From Rhytidiadelphus loreus (taxonomy: Eukaryota > Streptophyta > Bryopsida > Hypnales > Hylocomiaceae): 64,000 bases of DNA. Position numbers and translations under genes: made by a program. Below, piece by piece: positions 19,850 to 33,590 of this stretch. A model generated the notes under the pieces. The model saw only the letters and a program-made list of their open reading frames with translations, searched no databases and was not told the DNA's origin. The stretch covers positions 67,437,348-67,501,347 of the forward strand of contig OX344764.1 in the NCBI GenBank assembly GCA_947034895.1. Reading direction: 5' to 3'. Positions within the stretch are counted from its first letter, which is position 1; each line of letters begins with the position of its first letter.

Positions 19850-20189
19850 AGCCACCGCGGAAAGTATAACTTCGTCAATGGGTTGGGAAACAAAAGATGG
19901 GCGCCACTCCGGTGAAGTGGTGGTCTGGAGCGCGCACTTTCCTGTGGGGGGCCGATCAAGAGGAGGACTTGGTGATACTGCACGTAGCACCCGGGGATGA
20001 GTTTAATACAAGTTCTTTTCTTCTTTTTTGGCACACATTGTTGTTTATTTCAACGGCGAATAGGAAACCCATAACAACAACACCTGGAGCATACGAGTTC
20101 TTTTTTACTTGTGCAGGCCTGGAGGAGAGTGCCTCGCACAGGAATTTAATGCTACTACGGAATTATATGACTAGTATCTTCCGTCTTGC

Positions 20190-20640
20190 AGGGCCAGTGT
20201 CCCCATGGAAGAGTGAAATCGTGGTGGTAAGAACAGGCACAAGTGTCTCCATTGAAGTGTGAATTCGTTGCAGGGGCAGAAGCTGCGTTCTCATATGTGG
20301 AAGTGCGACTTCGCAATTGCAGAGGCCCCAATGAAGTGAGAATTGGTTGCAGGGGCAGCTGCAGGGGCCCCATGGAAGTACGAATTGTTTGCAAGAATAG
20401 TCCCAGTGCCTCCATTGAAGTGTGAATTCGTTGCCGGGGGAGGGAGTGGCTGGGTCCCCACTGAAGTAGGAATGGGTTGCAGGGGCAGTTGCAGGGGCCC
20501 CGTCGGAGCGTGAATTCGTTGCAGGGGCAGTACCAGGGTCTCCATAGAAGTGCGAAATCGGTGCAACTTCGGGGCAGTTGCAGAGTCCCCAGCGAAGTGT
20601 GAATTGGTTGCAGAAGCAGTGTCCCCACTGACCCGGAAGA
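20190..20640. repeat. GC-rich minisatellite
   Basis: Degenerate units carry GAATTCGTTGCAGGGGCAG alternating with CCCC(A/C)NTGAAGTG, repeated about eight times at roughly 50-60 bp. Both strands stay open in several frames because of the period. I regard the Pro/Ala/Asn-rich frames as artefacts. Confidence 0.7.
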
Positions 20641-20712
20641 ACGGGACCCAGCTGCGGCACGCGGGGCTTGCGGATTCGTTCTGTTTCCCACTGGCGCTTT
20701 ACTACTGTCCAA

Positions 20713-23700
20713 ACTTCAAGTTGTTCTGGTGGAAAAATACAAATCGTTTATGATAGCCGGATTTCCCATATGCAATTTTGTTGAAAATTTGTTGTATATC
20801 TTATTGCAAGAAACTGTATCACAGCTACCAAAGTAACAACGAGATTATGCAAAATTCGGTAGCTCCAACCACATTCTGGAGGTCACCGAAACATGAGAAC
20901 TTCGGAGAGTAACAAAATTGACCCACATATCTGTTTTTCGTAATACGTATTTGGACACCCACATAGCTTTGATTGATTCCGTGGCAATCTGCAGGTTCGC
21001 GATCGCCGCGAGACGTCAACGCTGGACGAGGCATGATGATGAGTGGCTTTCCATTTCTTATTAATGGGAATGCCCAAAAAGAAATGGACGGAATCCACGT
21101 TTGCATTTCCGCCCGTGCTCCTTCATCATCAAGTCAATTTGGGGTTGGATTTTGAGCATCTTTGGAAATTTGGAGGAAATGGTTTGGGGGGAGTGACGTG
21201 CTTGGCTCTCTTTGGTGAAAGGAAGTCACAACTTGACTTTTTCCAAATTGATAGTGCATCGTGACTAACTCTCACGTCTCTTCTCTTATCATCTTTGAAT
21301 TTTCTTTGTCTTTCGTCTCTTCTTTACTTTCACACCCGCAATCATATCCGTAGTCCTTCTCATAGCCTTGGAAACAGGGGACTGGAGTTCACACCCCAAG
21401 GGGATAAAAAGTGTGTGATGAAAGACTTTCTCAGGGTTCACACCCAAGGGACAAAAAGTGTTGATGAAAAGAGTGACTTTTGAAAGGATGGAGAAACAAA
21501 AAAAAAGAATGCACCTATGAATTATAGAATAACTTGTCAATGACTACCTACTCTAGGTGAAAACCTAAGCAGCCTTCTCTTCTTAGGTTTAACTATGAAA
21601 TGCATTTGGAGCCAAAAAGTACATTATGCATGAATGATTTCAAGATGCAAAATTTTGAATGAAGGATTGCTGGATTTTGCATCCAATTTATTTGTTTGAA
21701 TGAATGAACTTGTAGTTGATAATGGTAGTTTATGGAGGTATTATTGACCTCTCTACAAAAAAAAAGATGCTAAAATAATGGATGTCAAAAGATGCTTGTT
21801 TAGTGTATTATGGTAATGTATACATCGTGCTCTTGATATGAATTTGTGACATTGAAATGATTTTTTTGAACTTGAATCCTACAAATGAAATGAAGCTTCC
21901 TAAATCTAGCTTTTACTTCAATTTGAAAATTTGAAAAATCCAAAAATTGAATATTTTATTACAATTCAAATTTGGGCCTATTATTTTAGTTTTTTAATTT
22001 TATAATAAATATAGAATGACATGGAATTTTGATGTACACTTTGGTGATCTATATACTATATTATATTGAAATGGTGAAACTTTTGAATTTTCAAGAATAT
22101 TTAGTATATGATATGAATTCATCATATGTTCCTCAAATTTTCACAATAATTTCAAAAAAAATCTATAAATATAATTTTGAAATTTTTGGGACATGCAAAA
22201 GACATGAAATTTTATCTTTTTGAAAAATTAAAAAAATGATTTTCAATATTAATTAGTGAAAAAATAGAACATACAAAATAAAGAATATTGAGGTTATATA
22301 CATGGTCTTAGGGTGCATTGTTTAGAGGTAACTATAGGAGTTTATGTAAGAAAAATTGTTTTTTATTTAAGAGTTAGTATGTGAATGTACCATTGTTTTT
22401 CTAAGGAGAGAGGCTCTACCAAGGTCATATATTACTGAATGCAAATACATGTCAACTTTTATCATATCCTATATCTTATATATGAGAATAATTTTCCATG
22501 TACTTTGAATACATTTGATGCAAGTAACTACATGTATTTGTATATAGATATATATTTGCTAATCTAAATTAAAAAATATACAAAAAATATAATGCAAAGT
22601 TTTTTTACTATTATAAGGGTCTAAGTTTGCTTCCAGATTAAAAAAAAAAAAAAAACTTCTAACAATTGCACTACTTATCAAAATCCCATGAAATATAGCT
22701 TGAAATGAAGAAGATGATGATTAGAGCTACATTGGAATTGTCAATAAATAAATAAATAAATAAATCATAATTACTAAAATCAAGAGCACGAAACACATTT
22801 TGATTTATAAAAGATTTTGGGAGTAGTTTAGTAAATGTTTAAACCAATAAACTCTTCTATTACAAATCTTTCAATCTCAAAGAATCTTGAATAGATTCTT
22901 TTTGAAGCATTAGAAAAGAACATAAGTCTTAAAGAAGTATACGACCTTTAAGCCCCTTGACTACAAACTTCTCAATAAATCAATTAGAGTTGATGCATGT
23001 TTTAGCATCTCAATATTGGCAACACGTTGATTCACTAATTAGCCATCCAAAGAAAACCTTCATAAGTGGTTGATTGGCCACATATACAATTGTAATTGCT
23101 TAAAGAAGGATTTGTTGGAACTCGTACATGCTTTAGGCTTTTAAGTAAATTCTTATGTTCTTTACCCAAAAATAGCATAAGAAACTATAATATTTTGTGT
23201 GATATTTACTTCGGAATACGTACACCTTCTTGAAATCAACCTTGTGACATGGTTATTGAGACACCAAACCATCAAGATTATGATCATTAAATTGTAAAGA
23301 GGGGAGAAAAGTACACAACATGATTTTACAAAATAGATATAGAGGTAATTAAAGATTATGAAATCAATATTTTTAATTGGATTTTCATGCATAGTAGTCA
23401 TCAATGCGCAGTAGATGATCTATTTTGGCTTCTTATTCATAATCTTGAATGTATAACAAAAATCAAAGTTGAATAGAGGTAAGGGACAATCACCCAAATC
23501 TAAACAAAACTCATTAACAACCAATCATCATTAAGTATCAATGAGATTTGATTTTTTAGTCACATATACAAATTCATTTCTAAAGACATTCCAAAGATGA
23601 CATTTATATATTGAATGCAAAAGTTATAAAGAGTTAAATGTAATATTGCTTATATTCAAAATCCATGTTCTAATTCACTCCTTGGATTGAGTGTTGTGCA

Positions 23701-26700
23701 ATGAACATCTACTTATTCTCTATGATGGCATTTGAAAATTGAATGCAAAATTTATAAAGAGTTAAATTTCAATTGCTCTATATTAAAAATCCATGTGCTA
23801 ATTTACTTGTTGCATTGAGCATTGCACAATGAACATCTATGTTTTATTTAGATTGATTACCCAATCTTTTTGAAAATATACTCAATTTTGATTGATCCTA
23901 CTTAGCATGCACATTGTCAATTATGGTCAAAGTTGCTATAATTCACTTATTTGGAATTCTTGTATGTGCTCATTTTTGGAAGAAATATTTTCAATGATAG
24001 CTCGATAGCTTGTTAGAGCAATGACATAAAGTTTTTTGCCTATCCAATAAATGATAGAGCTTCTAGATGTAATAGATTCTTGTAAAAATGGTACAAAATT
24101 CTACTACTACAAATATACACATATTCAAAAGCTAAATCAATCACAATAGTTTTACAAAATTCTATACAAATTCATGTCCATATTTAAGTTTCGTAGGATT
24201 TTATTTCGACATTTTCATGTTAGAGTTTGTTAAAATATATTAAAGCTTGTTATAGATACAAATTTGAACCAGTTTTAACATAAAAAGGTCAAACAATTCA
24301 TAATCCTAAATTAGAATTTTCATGTTGTTGAGCTTACATTGACATGATGTATTAGAATTGTGTATTAATAACAAAGTTGTAACACATCCTACTTATTGGA
24401 CATTATTGCAAATTATAAGACACACTCAAGATTAATCTATGTAAATTAGATTTTCATGTGATTGTGATTAAACAAAACACCATGTAAAACTATGTGCTAA
24501 ATTTTATAATGATTTTATTTTAATTAATTAACATTGGATGATAAATCTATGGCTTAGAAACTTTGCTCAATTTTCAATATTTGAACAAATGCACCTCAAA
24601 GGTTTAAGAAATCAACTCGAAGTAAAAACACAACAAAAAAAAAAGCAAAATACACGTACAAACAATACAATTATTCTCCAAAATGATCAAAATGTAAAAT
24701 GTAAAATTGCCAAAACTTTCTCATCCTATATCATCGTTTATTAATTTAGATTTTTGGTCATCTTTGTAAGCAATATTTTCATTTTTTCTTTATTTATGAA
24801 GTATAAACATACATACATTTTACAAAGTTAAACCAAACTATAATTATTGTTTGATTATGTTTTGAGAATAAGCATATTTTTTAACTGTTAATGATTTTTT
24901 GGGAGATACTTCTATACAGCATCCATTCTTTTGAATGGCAATTTTCATGTAATTAGAAGTTTTTAGGAAACTGATAACAAACCTTATTAAATGTTCTAGG
25001 ATGTCACTTAGTATACAACGTTGTTAGTTCAAACATATCACATATTTATACTGTACTTTATAAAAAAATAAAACTCAACCAAGGGTCTAAGTTTTTCTTT
25101 TGTTACCCCCCTGTGATTGTTCAATGTATGGCAAGAAATCTCAGGTAGTTGTACATGAAGCCAATTTTGGTCAGATGTTCAAGAAATTTTGATACAAGGT
25201 AGTGTACTCCTTTAGTGGGAACATTTTTTTCTAATCAAAAGTTATACCCAGATCAAAAGTTATATTGCCTTCAATTTTTAGGGCATTTCTTATAGCATTT
25301 ACAAAACTCCTCCCCTACTTTTGATATTTGATAGGTATGTAATTAACATGATATAGGATGCAACTGTAAAAAAAATCATGTGTAGTGCAAAAATTTTAGT
25401 CTAGGAGGAGTAAAAGTTTGTTGACTTCATCATACAAGGTCAGAAAAAAAAAACTTTTTATTTTAACCTTAAAAAGAATGTTATAATCTTTCAATTTGTT
25501 AAAATTTCTAAAACAAATTCCACACATTCCCATAATAGTTTTGAACAAATTATTATGGTTGAATTTTATTTATTTTTAAATCATGTTTTTCTCACTATCC
25601 TAAAAGTGGCAGTTTGTAACGATTTAAAAACTAGAGTTTTTTAGTGAATTTTTGAAGTTATATGCATCTAATTGGTTGATTTGACAAAAATTTATGAAGA
25701 TTTTTTACACCCCAAAACTACTTCAAAATACTTTCCCTAAAGCCAAGCTAAAATCTTCTTCTTTATTTATTTATTAACAAATCCAACCATATGATCCTTT
25801 GATTAACTTCTTTGAGTATATTGTCTCAAAATTTTAGAGTGAATATCCCCACCAATTGCAAGCTCAATGTGCCTACACATCAAAAAAGAACCCATGTATC
25901 CTATAACTTGTGAATTTTAGTCAATATGTTGGAAAATTTGTTGAGAGTATATGTGAATATATATTAGCAAAAATAAACTCATATTTATCTTTAAAAAAAT
26001 TATAAAGTGGAAGGTGGTACTAAATGTAAGAAAAACTAAACTGCTAATAACTCACAAAAATTTGAAAATCGTTAATCCCAATGGTGAGAATGTTTTGGTA
26101 AACAATTGGTATCGTTTAATTTTTAACTTGAAAATTTTCAAAATTGAGTGTAAGAGATGACTTTATATGTTTTTTATACCTTCATTGCTTGCAAAATAAA
26201 ACTCATAACTTTCACCTCGTTATTTTGAATTGAATGGTTCAAATGGTTTTGAGTAGGTATCAATCTATACAATCCTACTAAGTTAATTTAACTATTTTAA
26301 AAATATATTTTTTGTTGCCCAATTTGACATTGAAATTGAATAAACTCTGTTTAACCTATAGAATATTTTTTGGAATGATGCAAAACAAAGCTTCACACAT
26401 AGATTAGGATGATTAGCATTCGTAGTGAAAATTCAAAGTGGGCTTCTTGATCTTTTAGAAGTGAATGAAGACTTTCAAACAAAAGTTGTAAAATATTATC
26501 CATAGATCATATCTACATAGTTAGATCAACTACTATTCAAACCAATACTTTTTAGTAATATTTAGAACAAAAGTTGAAAATTCTCTCTAAAACTAATAGA
26601 TTGAATATTTTTAATTTTCTCAAGAAATTTTCTTTTAGCAACTTTGAAATGTTAATTTCTAATTATAGAGGGGTCATTTTTGAAGGAAAACATTAGTTTT

Positions 26701-28016
26701 TGAAGTAAGACATATTTATACCACTTGAACTATAGAATAATTGCAAAGCAAATATTTTAAAATTCATACAATGCAAATGTAAGTGAATTAATATAAGATT
26801 CTACAAATATTTAGATGGATGAGAAAACAAAAGTTTTGCATGATCAAGACATGATTGCATTCATCCACTGTTCAAAATTTGAATTTTTGGTATTTTTGTA
26901 GATAATGCAAAAATTAAGAAGTTGAAGAATTCATTTAATATAATATATTTAAATATGTTTTTTTTTTATGGATTTTAGGCATTAATCTTGAAACTTAGGT
27001 AGAACCATATATAGTTGTTGATTACTAATCAACACAGCTTGATCTGATTGAAAATAAGCAGATCTTATTGATACTCCTCCAATTTTTTTAAAGGAGTGTA
27101 TTGAATGAGTATGTAGCACTTTGTATTGGAAAGCCTCTAATTGTAGAACTACATAAGTTCTTACTTTAAGAAGGTGCACAATCCAAAGATATCAAACAAT
27201 GTCCCTCACTTGTGTTTGACAATTTTTCTTTCTAGTCCTTTATCTAACCTTTAGCCATAGAAATGTTTGTTTTTGAATTTGAACCAAACTAATGAAATGA
27301 AGCTTACTTAACCTAATTATTTTCAGTTAGAAAGTATTGAAAAATTCTCCAAATTGTCCATATGGTCATTCACCCTTTGTTTTAAGGATTAAAAAGTTAA
27401 GCACATATTTGCATATCATTCAACTTTTTTCAAGATTTTTTGAGACTTTAGAAAGGTCATATTCATTATCTTCAGAACCAAAGTGAAGTAAGAAATGCAT
27501 TTGTACAATTTGTAGCTCCACTACATACTCTCTCAAATATTGAAATATCAATATACTCATTAGCCAAATTTTGGTAGGGCACTAAATAGGTTCATTAGGT
27601 TGTCCAATTTAGCATATAGGAAGATGATAAAAAATTAAATTTCAAAATCTACAAGTTGGGTACATAATATAAAACTTGAAAGTGTTTTATTCATCTTTTT
27701 ATTTATTATTTAAATTAGTGATTCTAAATGTCAAAAAAATAATGTAGGACAACCTTATGAGAAAATTTGTTGTAGAGGAGTATCGTAGAGGAGTGTTGTA
27801 CATGCTACCCAAAGCTATGTAGCTCCTCACCAAATTTTTTTGTGTAATATGACTTTTGACTTAGGCACCTCCGCACCTAATCATAAATATATATAAATGC
27901 AAAAGACGTGCATTTCTTCATCTTGTGTCCAAATTTTAAAACAATTCACTTGGAATTGACTTTGGAAAAGCCTATCCAAAACTTCTAATCGCCATTCAAC
28001 AACCATAACCAGCTGT
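20713..28016. other. AT-rich gene-poor spacer
   Basis: No convincing coding exon. The stretch is very AT-rich, with homopolymer runs, an AAAT microsatellite near 22745 and the diverged tandem pair at 23590-23840. No reverse transcriptase or transposase domain is recognisable. Confidence 0.55.
23590..23840. repeat. diverged tandem duplication, about 128-bp unit
   Basis: Two units share GAATGCAAAA near 23613 and 23741, followed by TATAAAGAGTTAAAT. The tails AATCCATGT(T/G)CTAAT and GCACAATGAACATCTA also match. Confidence 0.7.
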
Positions 28017-28243
28017 ATGGGCAATTTCGCTAAAATGGTAGTATTCCATTGGCATTTGTACATGAAGGAATAGATATTGAGGTGTATTGAGGCACCTATT
28101 CATTTCATATTAAGCATCTATTGTGTCCCATGCATGCCCAAATCACTACTCGTTTACGTATGGCATTGCCCCCACCATTGTCATCCACAAGATCTCATGC
28201 CCTAGTTGGTCCCCTGAACCACCATTTTAATGAAATTGTCCAT
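28017..28243. mobile_element. MITE, family A copy 2
   Basis: Its inverted ends (28017-28047 and about 28216-28243) match those of the copy at 14012-14257, and the interior shares the AAATCACTNCT...TTNACG segment. Flanks CTGT and TTGT are a possible imperfect target duplication. Its right end carries ATGGACAATT in reverse, as does the inverted end of the large element. Confidence 0.8.
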
Positions 28244-31215
28244 TTGTCCATTTTTCAATCACAACCTTTGGTCTTCATGATCTAAAGGAGTAGGGAGCAA
28301 GTTGAAAGGAAAGAAGGTTATAAGTTGCAACTTGTAATGGCAATGTTGATGGGTTGTTGATAGGATGGTGCCATGTTAGTGTTGAAAAGTCAACAACCGG
28401 TTATGTACTATAATCTATTCCCTACTAGCGTGGCTCATCAATTATCTAATACAATTTTTTTTAGGTTAATCCTTTAAGAACCAAACAACTTTTTTTGGCA
28501 ACATGGAAATTTTAGGTAGTTCATCAAGACCAAAATTTCCATTTTTTTTCTTTGAAATTTTCACACAACATATGGTTGATGAGTAGCTTTAAGGTGCAAA
28601 CTTTTTTGTAACTTTTGACTACATGGTTAAAAACTTATTGTATGACATGTAGTTTCTTTTTCATAACCATTTGTAAAGAGGTGAAATACTTCTTTTTGAA
28701 ACCCAAGCATAATAATCTTGGAGTTGGTAAGGTTTTTTATTCTAAAATTTTAGGAGGGTGTATTTTAACAAGTTAACTTAAAGGATCTTACGGTTGAATT
28801 TGCTAAAAAATAAATATGGAAAGAATATTTTAGCCTTGCTTTGGAGACTAGAATATTTCAAAGTAGTTTTGGGCCTCTAAATATGAAAGAACTTCAAGAG
28901 TTAAGGATTATAAATTTATAAGTCCTAATTTTTATAATAATAATTTTCTGACAATTAGAAAGTCTTGACATACAAGTAATAAACATGTTATGGACTTGAA
29001 AAAAAAATGCTATAATCATTAAAAATAAATTGGGATATTAACCTTGGAATGAAATGATGATGCGGATGTTTCGTGTGCAATGGATGACTTTGCAAGCGTC
29101 TATACAACATATTTTCATCCACTAATTTTGTTTTTTGCTGGAGTGAAAGCTTCTCCAAAAAACTGCACACAGCTGCTTGAGCGCAGATGAGTCGAGTCAC
29201 GGAGCCCTAGTACTAAAATAGTAAAATTTGTGTGACGGAGGGCTCAATCAAATCCTTTCGTTTCGAACTGTAGAACCAGGAATCTGCAGAAGTTCAGTGT
29301 TTACAAAGATTGAAGCGACTGAGGTAGCAACTGAGTGACGCAAAGAACATTCATTTGGAACTAATAAGCCTCCGTATTTCGGAATACAAAGCGGTCATGC
29401 ATGTTCTGCTAAATTCAAGTTCATGGCTTCCTCCAATTCCTTGTGTATGACATTGTTGCTGCATATGGAACTTTGATTTGTTGATGCTGGCATGGACACG
29501 GTGAAAAATAATATTGTAGCAACGCCCGTGATTCGATCAAACTGCGCTATTTCGATCGGCGCTGCCCGAAAGTTCTCTCTTTTGCACCACAGACTAGAGA
29601 TTTTTGATTATGTGGTCATCTTTCACAACTACTTTCTCATCTCATAAATTCTCGCATTCCGCACCAAAACTCCACAAGCTCCGAAAACTAAGAAAATCGG
29701 CAACTGTTTTGCAGATTCACTTACATATGGTTGTAGGAGCCACAAATCCCCCGCAAGGTAACAGTTGGTCCTTTCAGGTTTAACCATGAAATACTTAGTT
29801 GGGTAACCCTTGTTTAAGGATAATATTGTTCCTGGCAGGACAGCCTCTGGAGAGAATCTTGCATGAAATTTTAGAACATGGGCACAAGTAAGTGAACAGT
29901 TCAGCAACTAAATAAATGTGAATGGTCAATCTGGGAAGGCAAGGAACTGACAAGGGGAGTTTTTTTATCATGTACTTTGTTGATGATTGCTACTCTACCC
30001 GGCGGTAGTGTGGCTTTGGGCTTCATCTAATCCAAACTTTGGATCAAACAATCTCCCATGTGCAAATCAAGAAATTTGAATTGTGGTGCACCAATGCAAC
30101 ATATGTGACTCAAGTGCAAGTAAGAATACAAGAAGCCCGCCCAATCAAGGAAGACAGTGAAGGAACCATTGAGTATTGACTGCTCGTACATCGACAATCT
30201 TGATTATTCCAACGCAAGAATGAGGGGTTCGAATTTGGAAAGGTCCTTTGAGGGTTAACCATGAAAATTGGTTACAAATTTTTTGTGACTTCATGAACTA
30301 AAGCTGGGTGAGACAATATGATATTACAAATTCACCATGTGGTTTATATGATTATCCTACATGTGCATAGAACGCTCTTTATTGTACTCATCAACCAATT
30401 AATAAATCAACTTCTATTTAGAAATGGTTTATTGGCTTTGTCCTTCAAATGGACACAAACTATCTTCCTCACATAGACTATGATTCCAGAATTCAAGTTT
30501 CCGAAATCCTATCTGCAATTGCGTTCACATTGCCCAATGTGGTTAGATAGGGGTCTCATTTTTGTTTTTATTTTGCTTGAATATCATTGACTCAATCATT
30601 TATTTAATTAATTTCCTCAAAATCCACTGTCAATAAACTAATATTATCGTTTACAGCTTCCATTCACGTATATTATTAGTACGCATAAATATGCCACTAT
30701 TCTAAAGAGAACTGAATACGCATATTCCAGTTGTTTTGAGTTCTTTTCTGTGAAACCTGGTACTGTACATCCTAATATTATCCAAGACATATTAACAGCT
30801 AATTTTTCTCCAATTCCGGGTATTACTGCGGGCGATGGGTTCGAAGTCATTTTCAAAATTAGAGATCGAATTTGTGTACGTGATAGCTTCCAAAGAAAGT
30901 AGAATTTCAAGATTAGACGAGTTTGCATGCAGACACTGTTGACTACTAAAACTTGCAAGCTTGAGTGGCGGATGGATCCTTCCAGAATTTTAAGAAAGAA
31001 TAGCTTTCCAAAAGTCTGCGTCCACTACATTTTTTCGACCGGAATCGGATTCAATGACCTGAGTTAGTAAAAGTTCTGATCACAGTAAATCATAGCTGTC
31101 GATGTGCGTAAGGTGATCCACATTTAGAGGAATGACACGGTCGTGGATAAGTACTCATAGATCCCATTTATAGAGCTGCAATGGAATTTGCGGGCGGCCT
31201 TGTATTTCACATCAC
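28244..31215. other. spacer with weak exon-like islands
   Basis: Two minus-strand islands look slightly protein-like. 29629-29907 reads RFSPEAVLPGTILSLNKGY and ends in a good GTAAGTG donor. 30644-30958 includes NPSPAVIPGIGEK. They share S-P-x-A-V-x-P-G but I do not recognise a family. They could be decayed exons of one gene together with the signal-peptide frame at 31216-31419. The rest is AT-rich without signals. Confidence 0.3.
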
Positions 31216-31419
31216 CTAAGAATCAAAGAGGTGGTCACCACTGTTCAGCTTTTTGTTGATAGCTAGCCAACAGTAGTGCTGCTTCAATTTTAACCCGGAT
31301 CTTATTTTTGGATGCATGTCCAATGGCCCTACCGCACTAGCGACAGGAGATGCCAAGATTAGAGCTGTCAATATCCAAAGTCGTCTCGACGGTACGGTTT
31401 CCCCTAAATTGATGCGCAA
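31216..31419 (-). CDS. hypothetical small protein with possible signal peptide
   Basis: The 67-residue frame starts MRINLGETVPSRRLWILTAL and continues ILASPVASAVG. That is a basic start, a hydrophobic core and a small-residue cleavage-like site, a plausible secretory signal. The remainder, with QHYCWLAINKK, is not recognised. It could be a first exon of a larger gene running toward 29.6 kb. Confidence 0.25.
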   Translation of the reverse strand: MRINLGETVPSRRLWILTALILASPVASAVGPLDMHPKIRSGLKLKQHYCWLAINKKLNSGDHLFDS

Positions 31420-31807
31420 ATCGATCGAAAAATGACGGGAGAATCAAACACATAATAGGCGCGGAAGCAACACTGACAAGCAATGTATCAAGACTCTGAA
31501 TGAAATGAATTAAAGTATGTACACTCCAAGACCAAGTTCACTGCTGCGGACCACTCAGAGCAGGAAGAAATGCAGGCGGAGCTTCACTACATTGACATGA
31601 TTCTCTAAACTTTCTTTTGACTGTAAAAGACCTCACTCTAAGGTTGAAGCAATGGTACTTGATGTGCACCAAATTCTTTATCATGCGGCAAACAGAGGTA
31701 TCAGCGGGAAATTCAAACGACATGAAATCTAGGCCCGCAGTAGATTAAGAAGCAACGGAAAATAACGATAGTGCATCGCCGCTCTAATCGTACGCATACG
31801 AATGTCG

Positions 31808-32712
31808 CTAACGTCGATGGCAAGGTTTAGGCCTGCAGTTCGGCCCGGGAGTGTAATCTTCCACATCCACCGTGGTGAACGACTCAGCGCTTCCCTCGGC
31901 CGTATCCTCCGTCAACGGAGTCCCTTCCGGCATGGCGCCCATCTGCAGAAACATGGACAATAACTTAGAAGAAAGAAATCATCTCAAATCCAAAAAATAC
32001 ACTAAAAACAGTATATTGAGGTATAAATAACACTCATGAAAGTACTACAACTGTAGAAGGAATGCATGCTTACAGTGTTGCCTCGCAGGTAGAACTGCTG
32101 TGTGGTTGAGCCTGCACATCCACGCGAAAGGCGGAGTCATCAAGTTAGTCTACTGAACATCATCGTTCCAAGTTCTACAATACCCGAGGCCACACTAGAT
32201 CATGGAAACAATCTCGAAACATGAAAACCAGAGCATAAAGATTGCTAAAAAGCAGGCGACAAAAGCGCCGACACTCTCCGAACAATCAATCGAAATGCAT
32301 TGTTTTATAAACACACACATATTCTCAAACCACAATCCTCATCGTCTACTGCATCTACTCCAATCCTAAACCAACACAAACCAAGCGGTGCAGCACTCCG
32401 AGAATCCCGGCTGCGAATCCACACTCTCCAGCTCCGGAGCTATATACGAGCTAGCATTCCACCCGAAACGCCAACCCGATTCACACAGCATTCGAGACGC
32501 TTCTTTCCGCAACAACATGACCGTCTCCACGTACGTACTACCGCAAAAAAAAACCAGACAGAAGCAAATGAAACCAAGTGTCACCGCATGATCATACCTG
32601 CATTCTCAGCCTTGACCTCCTGCTGCTCTTGCACGGCGCTCACATTCACCAGGAGCAGCACCCCGATACAGACACACAGAAGAGCCACCGAAGCGCTCCG
32701 AGAGAAAGCCAT
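31808..32712 (-). CDS. small secreted peptide precursor 2 (PSY-like core)
   Basis: Three exons (32598-32712, 32074-32111, 31808-31942) splice in frame to 95 residues. MAFSRSASVALLCVCIGVLL starts a strong signal peptide ending around VNVSA. The middle exon encodes STTQQFYLRGNT, the counterpart of STEAFYLRGNP in the paralogue at 18924-19849. The last exon is acidic and ends VEDYTPGPNCRPKPCHRR. Asp-Tyr followed by Asn-Cys and a second Cys repeats the layout of the paralogue. It differs by a C-x4-C rather than C-x3-C spacing and a basic tail. An acidic residue before Tyr is what a Tyr-sulfotransferase would need. Secretion is well supported; membership in the PSY family is a hypothesis. Confidence 0.65.
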
Positions 32713-33590
32713 CGCGACGATCGAGCAACCTCAAAAATAAACCTTCACTCAATCCTTCCTTCCTTCCTTCCTTGCTCCAGCTATTGGATCACACCAAGCG
32801 CCTCCAACGACACAGACAACCACCACCACTGCACCCACCTGCTGCTACTACAATCAACTTCCAATATAGCCTATTTGACTTCTCTTAAGTACCGGTGAGC
32901 AGCCATTAAGAACTGAAAGCCCGGCCCCTCCCAAAGTCGTCTTTTTCACCCACATTCATCCCGTCCGGGACCCAGAACGGCCGGAGAGGAGCCCAATGTG
33001 CCATGATATGTGCCGGGAAATCTCCGAATCCGGCGTTTCGGAATCTGCCTTCGCTGTTCATTTTCAAAGCAAGTGGAGAGTTGAGTGGACGTTGGGGGAG
33101 CTGGGGAGCTGGGGAGCTACGGGTAGGGTGGAATTGGGGAGAGTCAACTAGCTTGCGAGGCGACCCATTTTGCCTATTTCGTGCTCGGTGGTGAGCGAAG
33201 GAGATTCCCATTTATGAGCAGGTGGTATATTTGGTGTCCGTAGCCTCGCAGCCAAGCTTCTCGCGTGGGTTCTCTCGGGCTTCTCGGCCCATGTATTTGG
33301 GGAGGGGAGGATGATTCGGAGGGGATTCGTAGATGTTTCCCCCAGTCAACCGGGGTTGGGTGGCTTGGTTGAGGGCAGAATATAGCGGGGCGGGCTTTCC
33401 CGGAGGGCGGGGTACCTTAATTTAGGGTGGGAAAGTTCTGCGATTGGACGGAATTGCTGAAGATTTCCAGGGTTTTTTTTACATGCATGAACGGATCCGT
33501 AATTAGCAAAGTTAATTATGCTCGTGCATGGGTTAAGAATGGGGTTAAGTTAACTTAAGAGGGGGGGGGGCTTATTAAGGTAGGCCGGCA

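Noticed and set aside
20155..20712. Long minus-strand Pro/Ala/Asn-rich frames
   Set aside because: Several frames are open at once because of the minisatellite; no codon or domain signal favours one.
21289..28000. Retrotransposon coding regions
   Set aside because: I looked for reverse transcriptase, integrase and gag-type motifs on both strands and saw none; the frames are short and AT-driven.
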